Notes: a model not told the origin generated them from the sequence alone. Counted from the stretch's first letter, positions 8,919 through 20,182 are shown. The stretch: DNA of 64,000 nucleotides from Micropterix aruncella (GCA_944548615.1 OX155973.1:19259543-19323542), one strand, 5' to 3'. Made by a program: numbers and translations.

Positions 8919-11034
8919 ACCGCTCAGAACACTTTTCTGCCCATTTGACTTTATACAATTTGCTTATATTAGACAGCTTAATTTTATTTAGAATTTTTTT
9001 AACTTTACTATCGGCAATTTCTTTTTGGCCTCCGAATGAAAAAGACGAACCTATACTTCCCTTTAGAAAAATATCATTTAAGATCAACTGATGTCTTCGA
9101 GCTATTGTGAATGTCATGTTCATTCGATTATTTGAGGTTTTTGCGGCTAACTTGTTCGGTCGATGTTTAGCTTCAAAGCGCATAGAAGACAGATGCCGTA
9201 AGGGACCAAATCGTAACATTGCGGAGTGGTAATGCAATAAATTGTGAAACTTGGGTTTAAGAGATTGTTCGAACAATGTGGTAAACATTTCGCAAAGGTC
9301 AGCTACTAAAAACTTAAAAAAGTCAATTTGATCAGGTGCAAAGGCGGGAGATAAGACAAAATCTATAACTTTCATCAATTGAATATATAGTTCCCAATAC
9401 TTATCGTACCTCGGAACGAAATTGCCGAACATCACCCCAAAATACTTGCAAAATGTGTACATTTCGGCAGCGTTTAAACGTATATTGCCCTTTCGTATAT
9501 TAGGCATTGCTAGCGTGACCGGTTTATCTTTTTTATCAGGGCCATAGGAAAATGAAGAAATTTTGCTATTAACAATATCGATTGAAAAATATTTCAGTTT
9601 ATCTACAAAAACTACAAGCAGTGAACACATGATATACTTTGAACAACCTTCGTGTAAGTCGTGCATTACATCAAAACCCATTTGTGAAAATAAACTAAAA
9701 TTTTCTATCTGAAGCCATGTACAATTCTCTTTCACGCCTGTCAGAGATGGATTGTTCGTATTTAAATCTTCCTGATAGTTAGAGTCCGTTCTTAGAAGAG
9801 ATGTATTTTCATAGAATTGCTTTTGCATTAGTTTCTTTTCTACTTTACAAGTACGACAAGGGAAGTTGCCCGAGAAGCTTTCAACAAAGCCTAAAACACT
9901 GTGCAAACCTAAATTATCTCCCAAAATGAGTGCCAATTCAAAGTAAACGGTTCCTTTAAAATTTGGTAGATCGAATGATATTCCGTTTCGAATTAAGTCA
10001 TTGAACTGATCAATTAGAGGCTGGAATATTATTTTATTTCCAAATTCGACTCTGTCATTAGAATGATATAATAAAGTCAAAAAAATGTTAGACAATTGGG
10101 AGGCATAATAGTAAGGCAGACAAGGAAGAGAAATGTAGGCTGCCCCCAATTTATGTATGCCACTATGACTCCCCAAAGGGTTCAAAGTCTCAAAATCATC
10201 TATTTGCAAAAATACTGGCATGACTAATTTTTCTCCATGAAATCTCTGTCTCCAAAATGAACCATGCATAAAATGTTCCACACTGACTGATGCGTCATGG
10301 TTCATTAGTTTTTTCATATTATCTATCGTCTGACATAGCAACCGAGGCAAAGAAAAAAATTTGTGCAAAACCGCTTTCATTTGTATTTTATGCGCCACGC
10401 AATCTACTGCTTGATAAAAACTGCTTCCATTTTTTTTTACAAAATCAAATCTGCGACCCACCACATAAGGCTCAGGATTAATTAAGGACCCTTTTCCTTC
10501 AAAGTACTTCAATCTATGGTGCATTGAATTAAACATTTTTAAATCACTTATAATGTTTTCCGTAGCAGAGCCGGGCGTCATCGGTAATAAAGGCTTGATA
10601 GATAAGTTGAAAATGTTTTCAATACCGTTATAAACTGTATCTGACACATTTATCGGCAATTGAGGATTACTATAAAGGGATGAAAACAGTTGAGCCATGG
10701 TTTTGCTCAGTGAAACAGTATTCAAATTAATGTTTACATATTTTGCTTTGATAGCTTCATTTTCTAGTTTAGAAACTATTTTATCATCATTTTGTAACCC
10801 AGCTGGTGTAGTGCGCATATGTGAAGTGTCCATATTGGATGAAATTGCTTCAGGGGCTTGGGCCTCTGAATGGTCTTTCAAATAATGACGTCTAAACGAG
10901 TTGTAAAGTTGATACCTTCTTCCGCAACCAATAGTTGGACAGAAATAGACCTGGCCAGGATGATAAATAGTGTAGTGGTTTTTAAATTGTCTTAAATTAA
11001 GAAGAGACCGTTTACATAACACGCATTGCACCAT
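8629..11034 (-). CDS. ORF2: tnp2-like (CACTA/CMC) transposase with two C2H2 fingers
   Basis: Single-exon 801-residue protein, inferred to cut and join the element's ends. Two C2H2 fingers open it: C4/C7/H20/H25 and C32/C37/H50/H55. The middle follows tnp2-type transposases: LQIDDFE (D279/D280), ISLPCLP, IIFQPLIDQFNDL, ALILGDNLGLHS (D373) and a CxxC pair in FPCRTCK. Then come FDVMHDLHEG at ~454-463 and a C-terminal FHNLLHYHS...FEAKHR block (E621), common in animal relatives. D279 or D280, D373 and E621 are my best guess for the catalytic acidic residues. The ATG at 11034 overlaps the ORF1 stop by 23 bases. The 3' end is duplicated downstream. No internal stop or frameshift. The family call rests on motif recall, not a search. 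Confidence 0.8.
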   Translation of the reverse strand: MVQCVLCKRSLLNLRQFKNHYTIYHPGQVYFCPTIGCGRRYQLYNSFRRHYLKDHSEAQAPEAISSNMDTSHMRTTPAGLQNDDKIVSKLENEAIKAKYVNINLNTVSLSKTMAQLFSSLYSNPQLPINVSDTVYNGIENIFNLSIKPLLPMTPGSATENIISDLKMFNSMHHRLKYFEGKGSLINPEPYVVGRRFDFVKKNGSSFYQAVDCVAHKIQMKAVLHKFFSLPRLLCQTIDNMKKLMNHDASVSVEHFMHGSFWRQRFHGEKLVMPVFLQIDDFETLNPLGSHSGIHKLGAAYISLPCLPYYYASQLSNIFLTLLYHSNDRVEFGNKIIFQPLIDQFNDLIRNGISFDLPNFKGTVYFELALILGDNLGLHSVLGFVESFSGNFPCRTCKVEKKLMQKQFYENTSLLRTDSNYQEDLNTNNPSLTGVKENCTWLQIENFSLFSQMGFDVMHDLHEGCSKYIMCSLLVVFVDKLKYFSIDIVNSKISSFSYGPDKKDKPVTLAMPNIRKGNIRLNAAEMYTFCKYFGVMFGNFVPRYDKYWELYIQLMKVIDFVLSPAFAPDQIDFFKFLVADLCEMFTTLFEQSLKPKFHNLLHYHSAMLRFGPLRHLSSMRFEAKHRPNKLAAKTSNNRMNMTFTIARRHQLILNDIFLKGSIGSSFSFGGQKEIADSKVKKILNKIKLSNISKLYKVKWAEKCSERYKANDIIISAIEEENVTFAKIKDVYVDGVCKIIIKAKLFETIGLDDHYHAYYLRNSCQTSVFIDQELMQHPFICNGVVIGYDINLPELHVVLSKPI

Positions 11035-14000
11035 CGTGTCTATTTAAAACAGATGCGAGTAAATCTAACATCGGAGTACCTTCCGTGTCATACTTGCTTT
11101 TCATGAGATATAAACTTCTTTGAACGAACATCCAAATAGGTGCACATTCTTTCGGGTAAGGTAAATCTAATGCCCACAATATTTTAAAAGCATTCGTAAT
11201 AACATCACACACATTGGAGAAGGTGTACCGAATGTCTTTTGATATAATTAAATCGTACTGCGCAACATCCTTCCAACTGGGGCCAACAGCAATAATATAC
11301 GGAAGCACATGTATGTTTTTCTCTGTAAGTTTAGCTTCTCTCTCAGAACAATGGGTTTCGAGGTCTGATACAGACGGTACTAAACTTATGAAGGCGCTGC
11401 TTACTTCTGTACGCGAGGTGTTCCACTGTTTCTTGACACCTTTCACCGGTATCGTATGCATCTGCTTGAGCAGCAGCGGAATTGACAGGAAGGCCGCAAC
11501 GTTCGCTGGTTCTTCTCCCACTGCAAATATAAATTTTACAAATAAATAAAATATATCATCACTCGTCTGTTCGTCTCGCACTCAAAATATACCGGATTAT
11601 TCGGCCATGACTGCCGTAACTCTAGAAGTAGTTGAGGAGATTTAATTTGATAAATATTTTTAATAAGTAAGACTTTTTTGTAAGCATTATTAAGATCTAC
11701 AACTTTTCTCTAGAACTTAATCATATATCTCTCATCGTTAAGGCAGCGTTCGTTAGAAACGTTTTCGTTCGACCGTTTTTTCCGACTTACTTTGAAAATC
11801 CGACTACCACGAAAAAGTCTTCTCATTTCTCGGATTAATATATAGCCTATGACACTCACAAATAACGTGGCTTTCTATTGGTAAAATAACTTTCAAAATC
11901 AGTTCAGTAGATCCAGAGATTACTTCCTACAACGTCACAAACTTTACCTCTTTATAATATTAGTATAGATAAGGGCTGTTAAAGAAGAAGAAGAAGACAG
12001 ATTTTAATAGAACAATTAAATGGCCAGGACTTAAGTTAAGGTATTATTTAGAACTAAACATTACTTACAGGTTGCAAGATCCAAGACAGATTGAATATCA
12101 ACTCTGCGTATGAACTCTTGGGCCTTCTCGTCCAATAATGTTAGTAGGCGAGTCTTCACTGTTGGGAATCTTTCTTCGAATTTCCTTTTTGCTTCTCCAT
12201 ATATTGAATTGAAGTCACTGGCGAACTGCACAAAAAAAAATGTTGTATTTACTTATATAAACTTACATCATACTAATATATTTACTATTGCGTTATGTTT
12301 TACACAACAATTCTGCATCTAGATACAGGCATTAGAGGCCCCGTTAGATGTGCATAGCGCCTGAGCTGTGTTGATCCTAAGCTGTTGTTTTTCAATGTTC
12401 TATTATTTGCTGAGTGACATTGTAATTACTTTTTAATTGTGCAAGCATTAAATAAGTAAATAAAAAAATAATACATAATACACTCAAATGCTTACAATGA
12501 CGCTACAGGAGCATATTCCAATGTGCGTTTTATTTCTTTTTTTTATTCTATATAATAGTGACACTGGCTACATTTTGCAGAACACATCGATGAGTCATCG
12601 ATTGCACATTATCTGCTGAAAGCCCACAAAAACGCAATGACTTAATTGAACTTAATTGAATTTCGATTAGCAGCGGTTAGTAGCAAGCTGTCAAACGTAG
12701 CTGTCATTCGGATTGTTTACAACGTTTTTGAACACAACATGGAAATCGAAAATAATTACGAATATAATAACATGATACTCTTTGAAAATAATCTCAAAAA
12801 AGACAAAATAGAAAAAGCGCGTTCAGCAGAATTGCATCGATGCCGCGTGATCGATGTCTTAGCGGTTAGATCCGCAAAATGTAGCCACTGTATTAAATTT
12901 GCAACAAGTGAGAAATGTCGCATGTTGATAAGCTTACAAAATTACTCACCAATTCATAGCCCCATGGAGATTGTATCGCTGGGAATGTTTTGCAGTAAGC
13001 TATATAGTCGCTTCCCTCTAGGATGGCTACCCGCTCGCGCAGAGTATTATGCCATTTAGATTTAGCGAGATCTCGGGGTGATGAGGAGACTTTGAGCCAC
13101 TGCACGTCATCTTGAGACGAGGCCTCCTCATTCTGAAGTTGTTGAAGCAAGTTGAAGTTTTCAGGCAAAGGTCGTGTTCTACCAGGCGTGTCGCTTGTAC
13201 GCCTTTTCTTCTTTTTATTTTCGCTGTCGCTGCTGTATTCACTACTGCGGCTCTCGCTGCGGCGGGGTTCTGATGGAGTTGACAGGTTTCTTCTAACTGT
13301 GATTAGTCGGTTGATAATGAGGCCACTGGCCTGTATAGCCCGACCTTCAACTATTCGAAAGGGGCTGTAATATACGGAGTTTGTTTCTTCCGGAAATAGA
13401 GATACAATCTCTTTGGTCCAGTTTTCCCATACTTCTTTTCGTATCGGGTCCGTAACTTTTTTTAGTTTGCGTACTTCTGACTCCACGATGACAGCAGTGA
13501 TGATTTTTCGGTCCCGTGTCGTTAAAACTTGTTTTTTAAGAAGCGGCTTTCCTGCTGTGGTGGACTCCAACATTGATCGGAGTGTTGTTCCTACCAGGAT
13601 TGTAGTAAAGTCGATAATTGACACTTCTTCATCAAAATGTGTGAGTTCCCTTTCCTGAAATTAAAAAAATTTATATAATTCTCTACTTATTTTATTTCTC
13701 GTCATTTTATAGTATTCAAAAGCGGCCGTAGTCCACGAGACTGCACGAGATCACATTCTGTTCCATCCAATAACAGTTTTTATTTAAAGCCAGTTTTATA
13801 ATTTTTCTAACTCACCGCCGCCCTGGCAGATGATGAACCGGCTACAGCAGGTGACAAAAACTTCTCTGTAGCATCAATCTGAGTATTAAACGAAGAGACA
13901 GTGTGTTGAGGACCCTCCTGTAACAAAAAAATATCCAGCCTTATTGAAGGTTCAATATCATATTATGCTATGACAGGAAATATACTACAGTTAAAACTAA

Positions 14001-15529
14001 ATTGCAATTAATTCAGTTTATTTTACCAAGAGACATTCAATTATATTCGATACAAGCAAAATTTGTTATTTTTAAATTACTGTGAAAATTTTAATTTATT
14101 TATTTAAAATGGTGCATGAAATCTACACAAACCTCATGTGGAGTCATACACCATGATGACGGTGAGGGAGTGCAAGATGACGGTGAGGAAGTGCGCGATG
14201 TCGACACGAACGACTTTTGCCTAAATGGAGCAGCGACAGAAGTGCGAACGGTTCTTTCATTAAGAACGCTAACCTTGCATAGGTCACTTTCCTTCTTCTG
14301 TAAATAAAGGAAATTACTATAATATCTGTAAATAACATAATTACGTAGACTTCGGATAGCCAACCGGACGTCTTGCCGACCGCAATGTGCGTGGGAGTGC
14401 AATCGGAACGAAAACCGATAATGTCACGAACATTATGGCACAAGTGTACATCGGAGTGTCGCAAAGTGTTTTATGATTTAAAACTATACAAACCGTCGAA
14501 AAGACAAGTTTGATGCGAACTGACTTTTATCTGAATTTTATTGCAACAGGCATGCAAGGAGCAACCATCAGAACTACTCACGCGGTCCAGTGCTATGCGA
14601 AGCTTTCCTTTATCTACGACCTGTGGAACCAAGCTGTAAAGCTCGTGATCGTTAGCGTGCAGCAGAAAGTCTAAATCTGCACCCTGATCTAGAAAAAAAA
14701 CAATCTATTATAGCCACTCCGTTAAGTCGGAATTATTCTACTTTTGGTACCTCGTCTAGTTTTCAAAAAAAAAATACACACTACTAAATTCAATCATTGC
14801 AGTGCTAAATCTGTTAAAAAATAAGGTCGGTTTTTTTTAATTTAATTTATTTTTATTTTGTAAATTAGTTTTATCATGGTTCTTAAAAAAAACTAACCTA
14901 ACCTACTGTCACATAGGTGTTAATAAATTGTTTTAAAAAACTAACTTAACCTACCGAAATGTATAGAGTTGACACTTTTTAAATACCTATATCTCATTTA
15001 TTGAGTCCGTTAACTCCTCGAGCGCTAACGTTTGAATTGTAGTGTCTCTTAGAGAACGAGAAGAAGAATAAATCACAATAAAAAGATAGCGTTTCAGAAA
15101 AACGACGATTAAGGGGCGAACACATTGCACTATCGGACGCGTTTGCTGCCGTGGCTTAGGACAGTATGTACAGTCGTCCGAAGCCTCAAGGTCGCGATAA
15201 TAGGACGATTTCTATATAGGACGATAATAGGACGCGATAATATAGGACGGCTCAATAGAAATTCATTACACAGATCGCGCCCGACACATGGCCGCGGCAG
15301 CCGACGCGTTCGATGTGTTCACCCTTTATTCCGAAACTACTGATCATATTAAGAAGACCTGATTTTATTATTATTCTAGATTATTGATCTTTCAATATCA
15401 TTCGACTATATTCACCACGCTGACTCGATAAATATTTTTTTCAAAAAACTTACCTTGTAGTGTGGAAAACAGGTGTACGAGGTTGTTCGATATTAAGAAG
15501 TCAAACAGTAGCTGCTGTTCTTTCTCCAT
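11012..15529 (-). CDS. ORF1: seven-exon SAMD3-like accessory protein of the transposon
   Basis: Exons on the minus strand: 15454-15529, 14582-14688, 14133-14297, 13816-13917, 12950-13654, 12069-12225 and 11012-11520. All introns are GT..AG with matching phases, giving 1821 nt, 606 residues and a stop. The N-terminus (MEKEQQLLFDFLISNNL...LDFLLHANDHELYSLVP) resembles a SAM-like helical domain. A Ser/Arg/Lys-rich linker (RSESRSSEYSSDSENKKKKR) looks like a nuclear signal. The C-terminus, with SVLDLAT, HVLPYIIAVG and a YPKECAP...VQRSLYLM block, resembles the conserved C-terminal part of SAMD3-like proteins. The role is unknown; by analogy with two-gene CACTA elements it may bind DNA or the transposase. 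Exon structure is firm; the SAMD3 name is from memory and less sure. Confidence 0.75.
11670..11969 (-). mobile_element. Helitron fragment in the last ORF1 intron
   Basis: Read on the minus strand it starts TCTATACTAATATTATAAAG at 11969 and matches the first ~300 bases of the Helitron at 30714-31378, then stops near GCTTACAAAAAAGTC. It lies between ORF1 exons six and seven, so it need not disturb the protein. Confidence 0.75.
12561..12891. mobile_element. Small inverted-repeat element in an ORF1 intron
   Basis: The left end, ACACTGGCTACATTTTGCAG, mirrors the right end, CGCAAAATGTAGCCACTGT. About 330 bp long. A plus-strand frame starting MEIENNYEYNN runs out of it, but I recognise no domain. 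I could not fix a target duplication. Superfamily unknown; PIF/Harbinger is only a guess. Confidence 0.5.
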
Positions 15530-15949
15530 TTTTCTGAGATGTCGCCACTTAATCACTGATTGCACTTTTGAACAGTTCGGAGTTGTGCTTTTAATTCTTT
15601 CTTGAAAATACGACGCCGTAAAATGCACTTGATCAGAGCGAGCGCTCCGCCCGCGCCCTTGTTACAGACTGGAATCAACTGGAATAGCGTCGCAAACAAA
15701 CAGCCGAGCGGCGAGCGTGTCGCGACTTGCGCGCGCGGCGGGATTTTGACAACGTTTAGGAAAGCCCCCAACTTTGTAGAAAATAAACGTTGCGGTTTTG
15801 ACAATTATAGTTTGAGTTTTTCTCAAACCTATCTGCCATTGAGAAAAAATCTACGTCAAAGTTGTGTTAATATCAATTTAAAAACATTGAGGAATTATGA
15901 AAACATTGCCTTATTCACAACTTACGTAGTTACTAGCTAGCGTTGCTAG

Positions 15950-16420
15950 TAAAAGTTGCTAGCGCGGCAACGTATAAAATCAATGTCTCGCTTACATTGT
16001 GGAACTGACAAACCAACTATGTTAATCATGGACATTGCTAATTTATCCACAACATTAAAAAAGCAATGTTCCGCTTACATTGTGAAACTCACAATACTCA
16101 CCTATGTGAATTCCACAGATTAGCACATTGCTAATTTATCAAAGTACCGTAAAGTTGCCATCGTCGCAATGTATAAAATCAATATTCTGCTTACATTGTG
16201 AAAATCACAATCTTTAACTATGTGAATTCCGCAGATTAGCACGTTGTCAATTTATCAAAGTAGCGGAACATTGCTATCGCCGCAACGTATAAAATCAATG
16301 TTACGTTTACATTGTTAAACTCACAAGCTGTAAAATTGTTAACCCCGCAGTTTAGAGCATTGAGGTAATAACAATGTCGAAAAAAATTGTTAGCGCCACA
16401 ATTTTATATTGTTGATTCCG
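15950..16420 (-). repeat. Right subterminal repeats of the transposon
   Basis: A loose ~115-bp unit with CGTATAAAATCAATG, CGCTTACATTGTGAAACTC, GTGAATTCCGCAGATTAGC and ACATTGCTAATTTATC repeats about four times up to the right end. Short words ACATTG and AACAATG recur. It mirrors the left array in position, not in sequence. Likely binding sites, by analogy with CACTA elements. Confidence 0.7.
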
Positions 16421-16562
16421 CAATTTTTGCATTCGACAAAGTAAGCGTTGCTGACCCCGCAAAGGGTAATTTGTCATTGCCACAATATTCTATGGTTAAT
16501 TTCGCAATTTTTCGCTCGCAATGTAAAAATGCAGCGTTGTCTAGTAAAAATTTCTCTGAGTG

Positions 16563-17268
16563 TGATGTGGCCTACCTAGATGCGAATGAAGATCTACTCG
16601 ATAAGCTAGATAGGATTCAAAACGCGTGTATTCGCTTTGTTTATTCCCTGAAGAAGTTTGATCACATATCAAACTTTCGCAGGCAAATAAAGTGGCTTCC
16701 CATTAGACGATGTCGGGATTTTCACATACTCGTCCTACTCTTCCGTGTACTACAGTCAGACTGTCCTACTTATTTGTATAATCTCTTCTCTCCGTTTTCA
16801 TCCCATGGCCTTCCATTGCGCTCTCAGGAAAATCTATTACTGGCTATACCTCAGCATTCATCAACTTTCATGTCTAGGTCTTTCGCAGTGCAGGCGACCC
16901 GACTCTGGAATTCCGTGCCTTTACCGATAAGACAACTTGAAAACCTGAGCGAGTTTTAAAAATCGTTAAAGAGACATTTACTCAACTCATGAATATCCCC
17001 CTCCCCTCCCGTCTCCTTTGCTTGTCCTTATATTCCACTCCTCCCTTCAATATCGAGTTGGCATACGTTACTAATCACTGTTTTATATTTTTATACTATG
17101 ATGACTTTTATGTAAGTATATTCATTTATTACTTGTAAATCAATTTGCTCACATAAACCATTAGTCACAATAACCCTGGCGGTATGGCCGTAAGATATTG
17201 CCACTTGGCAATAGGCCCACCACATTGTACTCTTATGTGTGTGCAATAAAGCTTTTCAAACAAACAAA
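16563..17268 (+). pseudogene. LINE reverse-transcriptase remnant, right part, with 3' UTR
   Basis: Continues the frame broken at 6644: DVAYLDANEDLLDKLDRIQ, then FVYSLKKFDHIS, KWLPIRRCRDFHILVLLF, SHGLPLRS and ATRLWNSVP. This is the C-terminal region of CR1/Jockey-type reverse transcriptases. It ends at ENLSEF-stop near 16960, followed by a 3' UTR with GGCCGTAAGATATTGCC and a final GCAATAAAGC and (CAAA)n tail at about 17245-17268. No endonuclease domain is left, so it is a dead copy. Confidence 0.8.
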
Positions 17269-18039
17269 CAACCCCCCCCCGCCCCGCCTACCTCTGAACC
17301 CCCCTGCAAAAGCCCCTCCCTTCCTCGATAGTGATTGTGTCAAGTGATTTTGATCTCAAAGGTATATTTGTAGTATTTCCGTGGTATTAAAATCGCTATT
17401 TTCCAATATTATTTATTATTTTCTTAAATACAGCGAAATTAAAAAAAATATTTGTGTCGCTTGTATATAAGATATACCTACCAAAAATATTCCTATTAAA
17501 AATAGCAAAAAAAAAGAATTTTTATATAGTAAAATGAATTGTTTTATATGATACATTACAAATACAAATAGTCAATATATTATTAATAACAATAGTCAAT
17601 AAATGATAAGAAGAAATTTATTTATCGACTATAGAGAAATACGAGTAATCAATAAATTTTATTTTAGCATTGTCAATTAGAAAATCGATTAGATACATGC
17701 ATTGGAGTATATAAAGTATATAAAAATTCGCACATTGGTTAGAGAACTATAAAGCGACAAAAATATCTAAAATGGGCGTACCCGCTAAGAAATATGTGGG
17801 GCGAACGAGAAATCTTCGAGGAGGGAACGAGTAATTGAGTTTAAACAAAATTCTTGGTAATTCAACAAAATTAGGATTGGGACATCATTATTCTTTATAA
17901 AACCGTAATAACAAAATGAAAGTGTAATAAGAAATCCAATATTTTTGTCAATGTGGCTGATGCCGAGCGATGCGCGAACCGCCCAGCTACGTTCGAAGGA
18001 TATCACCCGGGGGAATTGCTGATTTAGTTACAGGCGGCA
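17269..18039. other. No gene; fragment of a dispersed repeat
   Basis: After a C-rich stretch the sequence is AT-rich. Bases 17800-17975 (TTGGTAATTCAACAAAATTA, AAAACCGTAATAACAAAATG) match the 3' part of the repeats at 45296-46250 and 58803-59215. Nothing else is recognised. Confidence 0.5.
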
Positions 18040-18172
18040 CAAGATTCCTTACCGGCTTCGAACTTCTACGCGGGGGCTACCGGATGGGTGCTGACCCGTA
18101 AGCTGGGATACCCTAAAACGAACGGGTCATAGTGGCCCAGCTGCACAGGGCCTATTAACGTCCTTATGGAGC
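18040..18172 (+). mobile_element. GC-rich retroposon, 3' piece (first unit of the array)
   Basis: Contains GGCTACCGGATGGGTGCTGA and CATAGTGGCC with GGGCCTATTAAC, the last ~120 bases of the retroposon. It is followed by GGAGCATGGA at 18173, a word that appears again after each further unit of the array. Confidence 0.65.
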
Positions 18173-18184
18173 ATGGAGATACTT

Positions 18185-18872
18185 GGAGATGGTAACTACA
18201 ACTGGCGAACCCGTTACCTCAGAAAGTTTTAGGGATAATAATCGCTCTGTCTCTCGTGAGGTAAGCGTAAAGACTTTGGGACGATACAAAACTAACGCCT
18301 AGCAAAGACACGAACCCCAGCGAAGCGACGAGTCCAACGACTTATGGCGAGGTACTAGGAAGGTAACCCAGCGGGCCACCTCGCCTCCTGGCTACCAGTT
18401 TTGGTATGACATATCTGTCTATAATTAACCCTCAGGATAATCTTCCAGACTAGTCACGGGACTAAAATTGCTTGCGCTGCTTTTACTTGTCGTACTGCAG
18501 CGGTAATTAAATATGAATTTATCGCGGACCTGGGCGTGCTTTGCCCATCATATCACTCGGAAGGGGTGGCCGATAGATCGTTTCAAGGGTGTTATGACAA
18601 CAAGTCAATATACACCCCCGCTGTAGGAAACAGTATATTTTCATAGTCTTCCGTCTCCTTCAATTATTAGTCAGAGTGCACAACCGATTGGCTGTCGCCG
18701 TGCGGTGCGCAAACCGTCCAGAAGCGCCGGAAGGCTCTCCCCAGGAAAAACCAATCCACCAGCCGTGAGGCATGGGACGTGAGAGTCTTACCCGGGGTAA
18801 TACTACATGAAGAGGATACTGAATAGGAGCTGACTCGTGAGTTGGACCGACCCAAAAACACAGTAGATGACT
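18185..18872 (+). mobile_element. GC-rich retroposon, copy C (diverged subfamily)
   Basis: Starts at about GGTAACTACAACTGGCGAAC and ends near GTTGGACCGACCCAAAAAC. Whole-length match to the family, but with many changes (for example GGCCACCTCGCC, CACAACCGATTGGCTGTCGC) shared with copies D and K. This marks an older or separate subfamily. Confidence 0.7.
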
Positions 18873-18919
18873 TACAGACTTACAGACAATACAAATCTAT
18901 CATCTATCCAAGCTAACAT

Positions 18920-19505
18920 GTCTGACAGAGGCCAACGTCTTACGGCGAGGCGGCGGGAAAGGTACACGCGGGCAGCCTCGCCCCCTGTCTACCAATTTTG
19001 GAAGAATATCTCAGTCTGGAATTAACCATTAGGACACCTCCAACCTCCCGAATGGTTACAGATCAGAAGTCGCTTGCGCGGCTTCTACCTGCCGTATGTA
19101 TTCAGTGTTGTTTCGGTTCGAATCTATTTCGGACCATTGGCATAAAGATGCAAAAGTGTACGGCTCTGTATTCAGGACCAGGTAGCCAATTGGTAATTTA
19201 AAGAGTGGTTGGCGATAGGTCAACATCCTCCCCCGCTGCTTAGGAAACAGTATAGTCTCCCGACTCCATAATAATTAGCCACAGTGCACCTACCGATTGG
19301 CTGTCGCCGCACGGTACGAAAACCGTCCAGTAGCACAGGTAGTCAATCCCCCAGGGGAAACTGATCCATAAGGCGTGAGGTCTGGGACGCGAGAGTCTTT
19401 CCCGGGGTAGTCTTCCACACGAGAAGGCTACTAAATAGGAGTTGAATCGTGAGTTGGACCGACCCGAGAACACGGTGGATCTTATGGTCCAAGCTGCACG
19501 AAACC
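18920..19505 (+). mobile_element. GC-rich retroposon, copy D (5' truncated, diverged)
   Basis: Begins in AGAGGCCAACGTCTTACG, so about the first 130 bases are missing, as expected for incomplete reverse transcription. It ends CCAAGCTGCACGAAACC just before GGAGCATGGACAA at 19506. Confidence 0.7.
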
Positions 19506-19513
19506 GGAGCATG

Positions 19514-20182
19514 GACAACTAGAGTTGTCAACTACAACGGGCGAACCCGTCACCTCAGGAAGTTTTAACGATTAGTCGTTCTATCTCCCGTGAAGTGAGC
19601 GCAGAAGACTTGGACAAAACAGTCCACCGTCAAGCTCCGCCACATGCCCGTAAGAGGCCAACGCCTTATCCGCGAGATAACCAGTTATGATTACCCGCAG
19701 CGGGCTCACACTCACGTCCTTACTTCCAATTGCGACCAGATTACTCAGGTCTCTCGATTGGTTACGAGTTCAAGGTCGTTTGCGCGGTCCTCTCCCTTAC
19801 GAAGCGGTGAAACGGTGTATACCGAATCTATCGCGGACCACGGCATCCTTTGCCCGGCTGTTCACCCAGGCATGGGACTGCTCTTGAAACGACCATCGGC
19901 TACCAGGATCTGGTAGCCGATGTTAGTCAGAGTGCACAATCGATTGGCTTACGCCGCACGGTGCGCAGACCGTCCAGGAGCGCCAGAAGGTTGATTCCTA
20001 AGGGAAACTAGCCCTAAGGCCAGAGTCCTGCTCAGGCTCGGACTTCATGCGTGGAGGCCGTCGGATGGGTGTTGACCCGTGAGTGTGACCAACCCTGAAC
20101 AGAATGGGTCTTCGTGGCCAACTTAGCAAGGGCCCATTAGCTCCCAGAGCCTGGACCATGGACTAATTGTCTATGCTTCAAC
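19514..20182 (+). mobile_element. GC-rich retroposon, copy E with internal inversion
   Basis: Flanked by an exact 13-bp duplication, GGAGCATGGACAA, at 19506-19518 and 20183-20195. The 5' end is the ACAACTAGAGTTGTC hairpin. Bases 19876-19904 are the reverse complement of the expected GGTAGCCGATGGTCG...AGCAGTC block, followed by the normal GGTAGCCGATG and then a deletion up to TTAGTCAGAGTGCAC. The 3' end carries ~37 extra bases after TTAGCTCCC. Confidence 0.75.

Larger units (their letters stand above)
6645..16562 (-). mobile_element. Two-gene CACTA/CMC-type DNA transposon, 9.9 kb, apparently intact
   Basis: The ends are CACTCAGAAAA (6645) and the inverted ...TTTCTCTGAGTG (16562), flanked by TG on both sides. 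Removing the element and one TG rejoins the host LINE frame exactly (KYA|DVAYLDAN), which proves the boundaries and a 2-bp target duplication. Inside are two minus-strand genes: a seven-exon ORF1 (SAMD3-like) and a single-exon ORF2 (tnp2-like transposase). Subterminal repeats lie at both ends, as in CACTA elements. Later insertions sit in noncoding parts: a piggyBac-like MITE, a Helitron piece and another MITE. Both ORFs are open, so the copy may be recent, but whether it is active cannot be seen. Confidence 0.85.

Noticed and set aside
12646..13059. 137-codon plus-strand frame
   Set aside because: It crosses an ORF1 intron and antisense exon sequence, and no domain is recognised; the opposite-strand exon is better supported.
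14100..14464. 100- and 106-codon minus frames
   Set aside because: Read-through of an ORF1 exon (14133-14297) into introns; the spliced model explains it.
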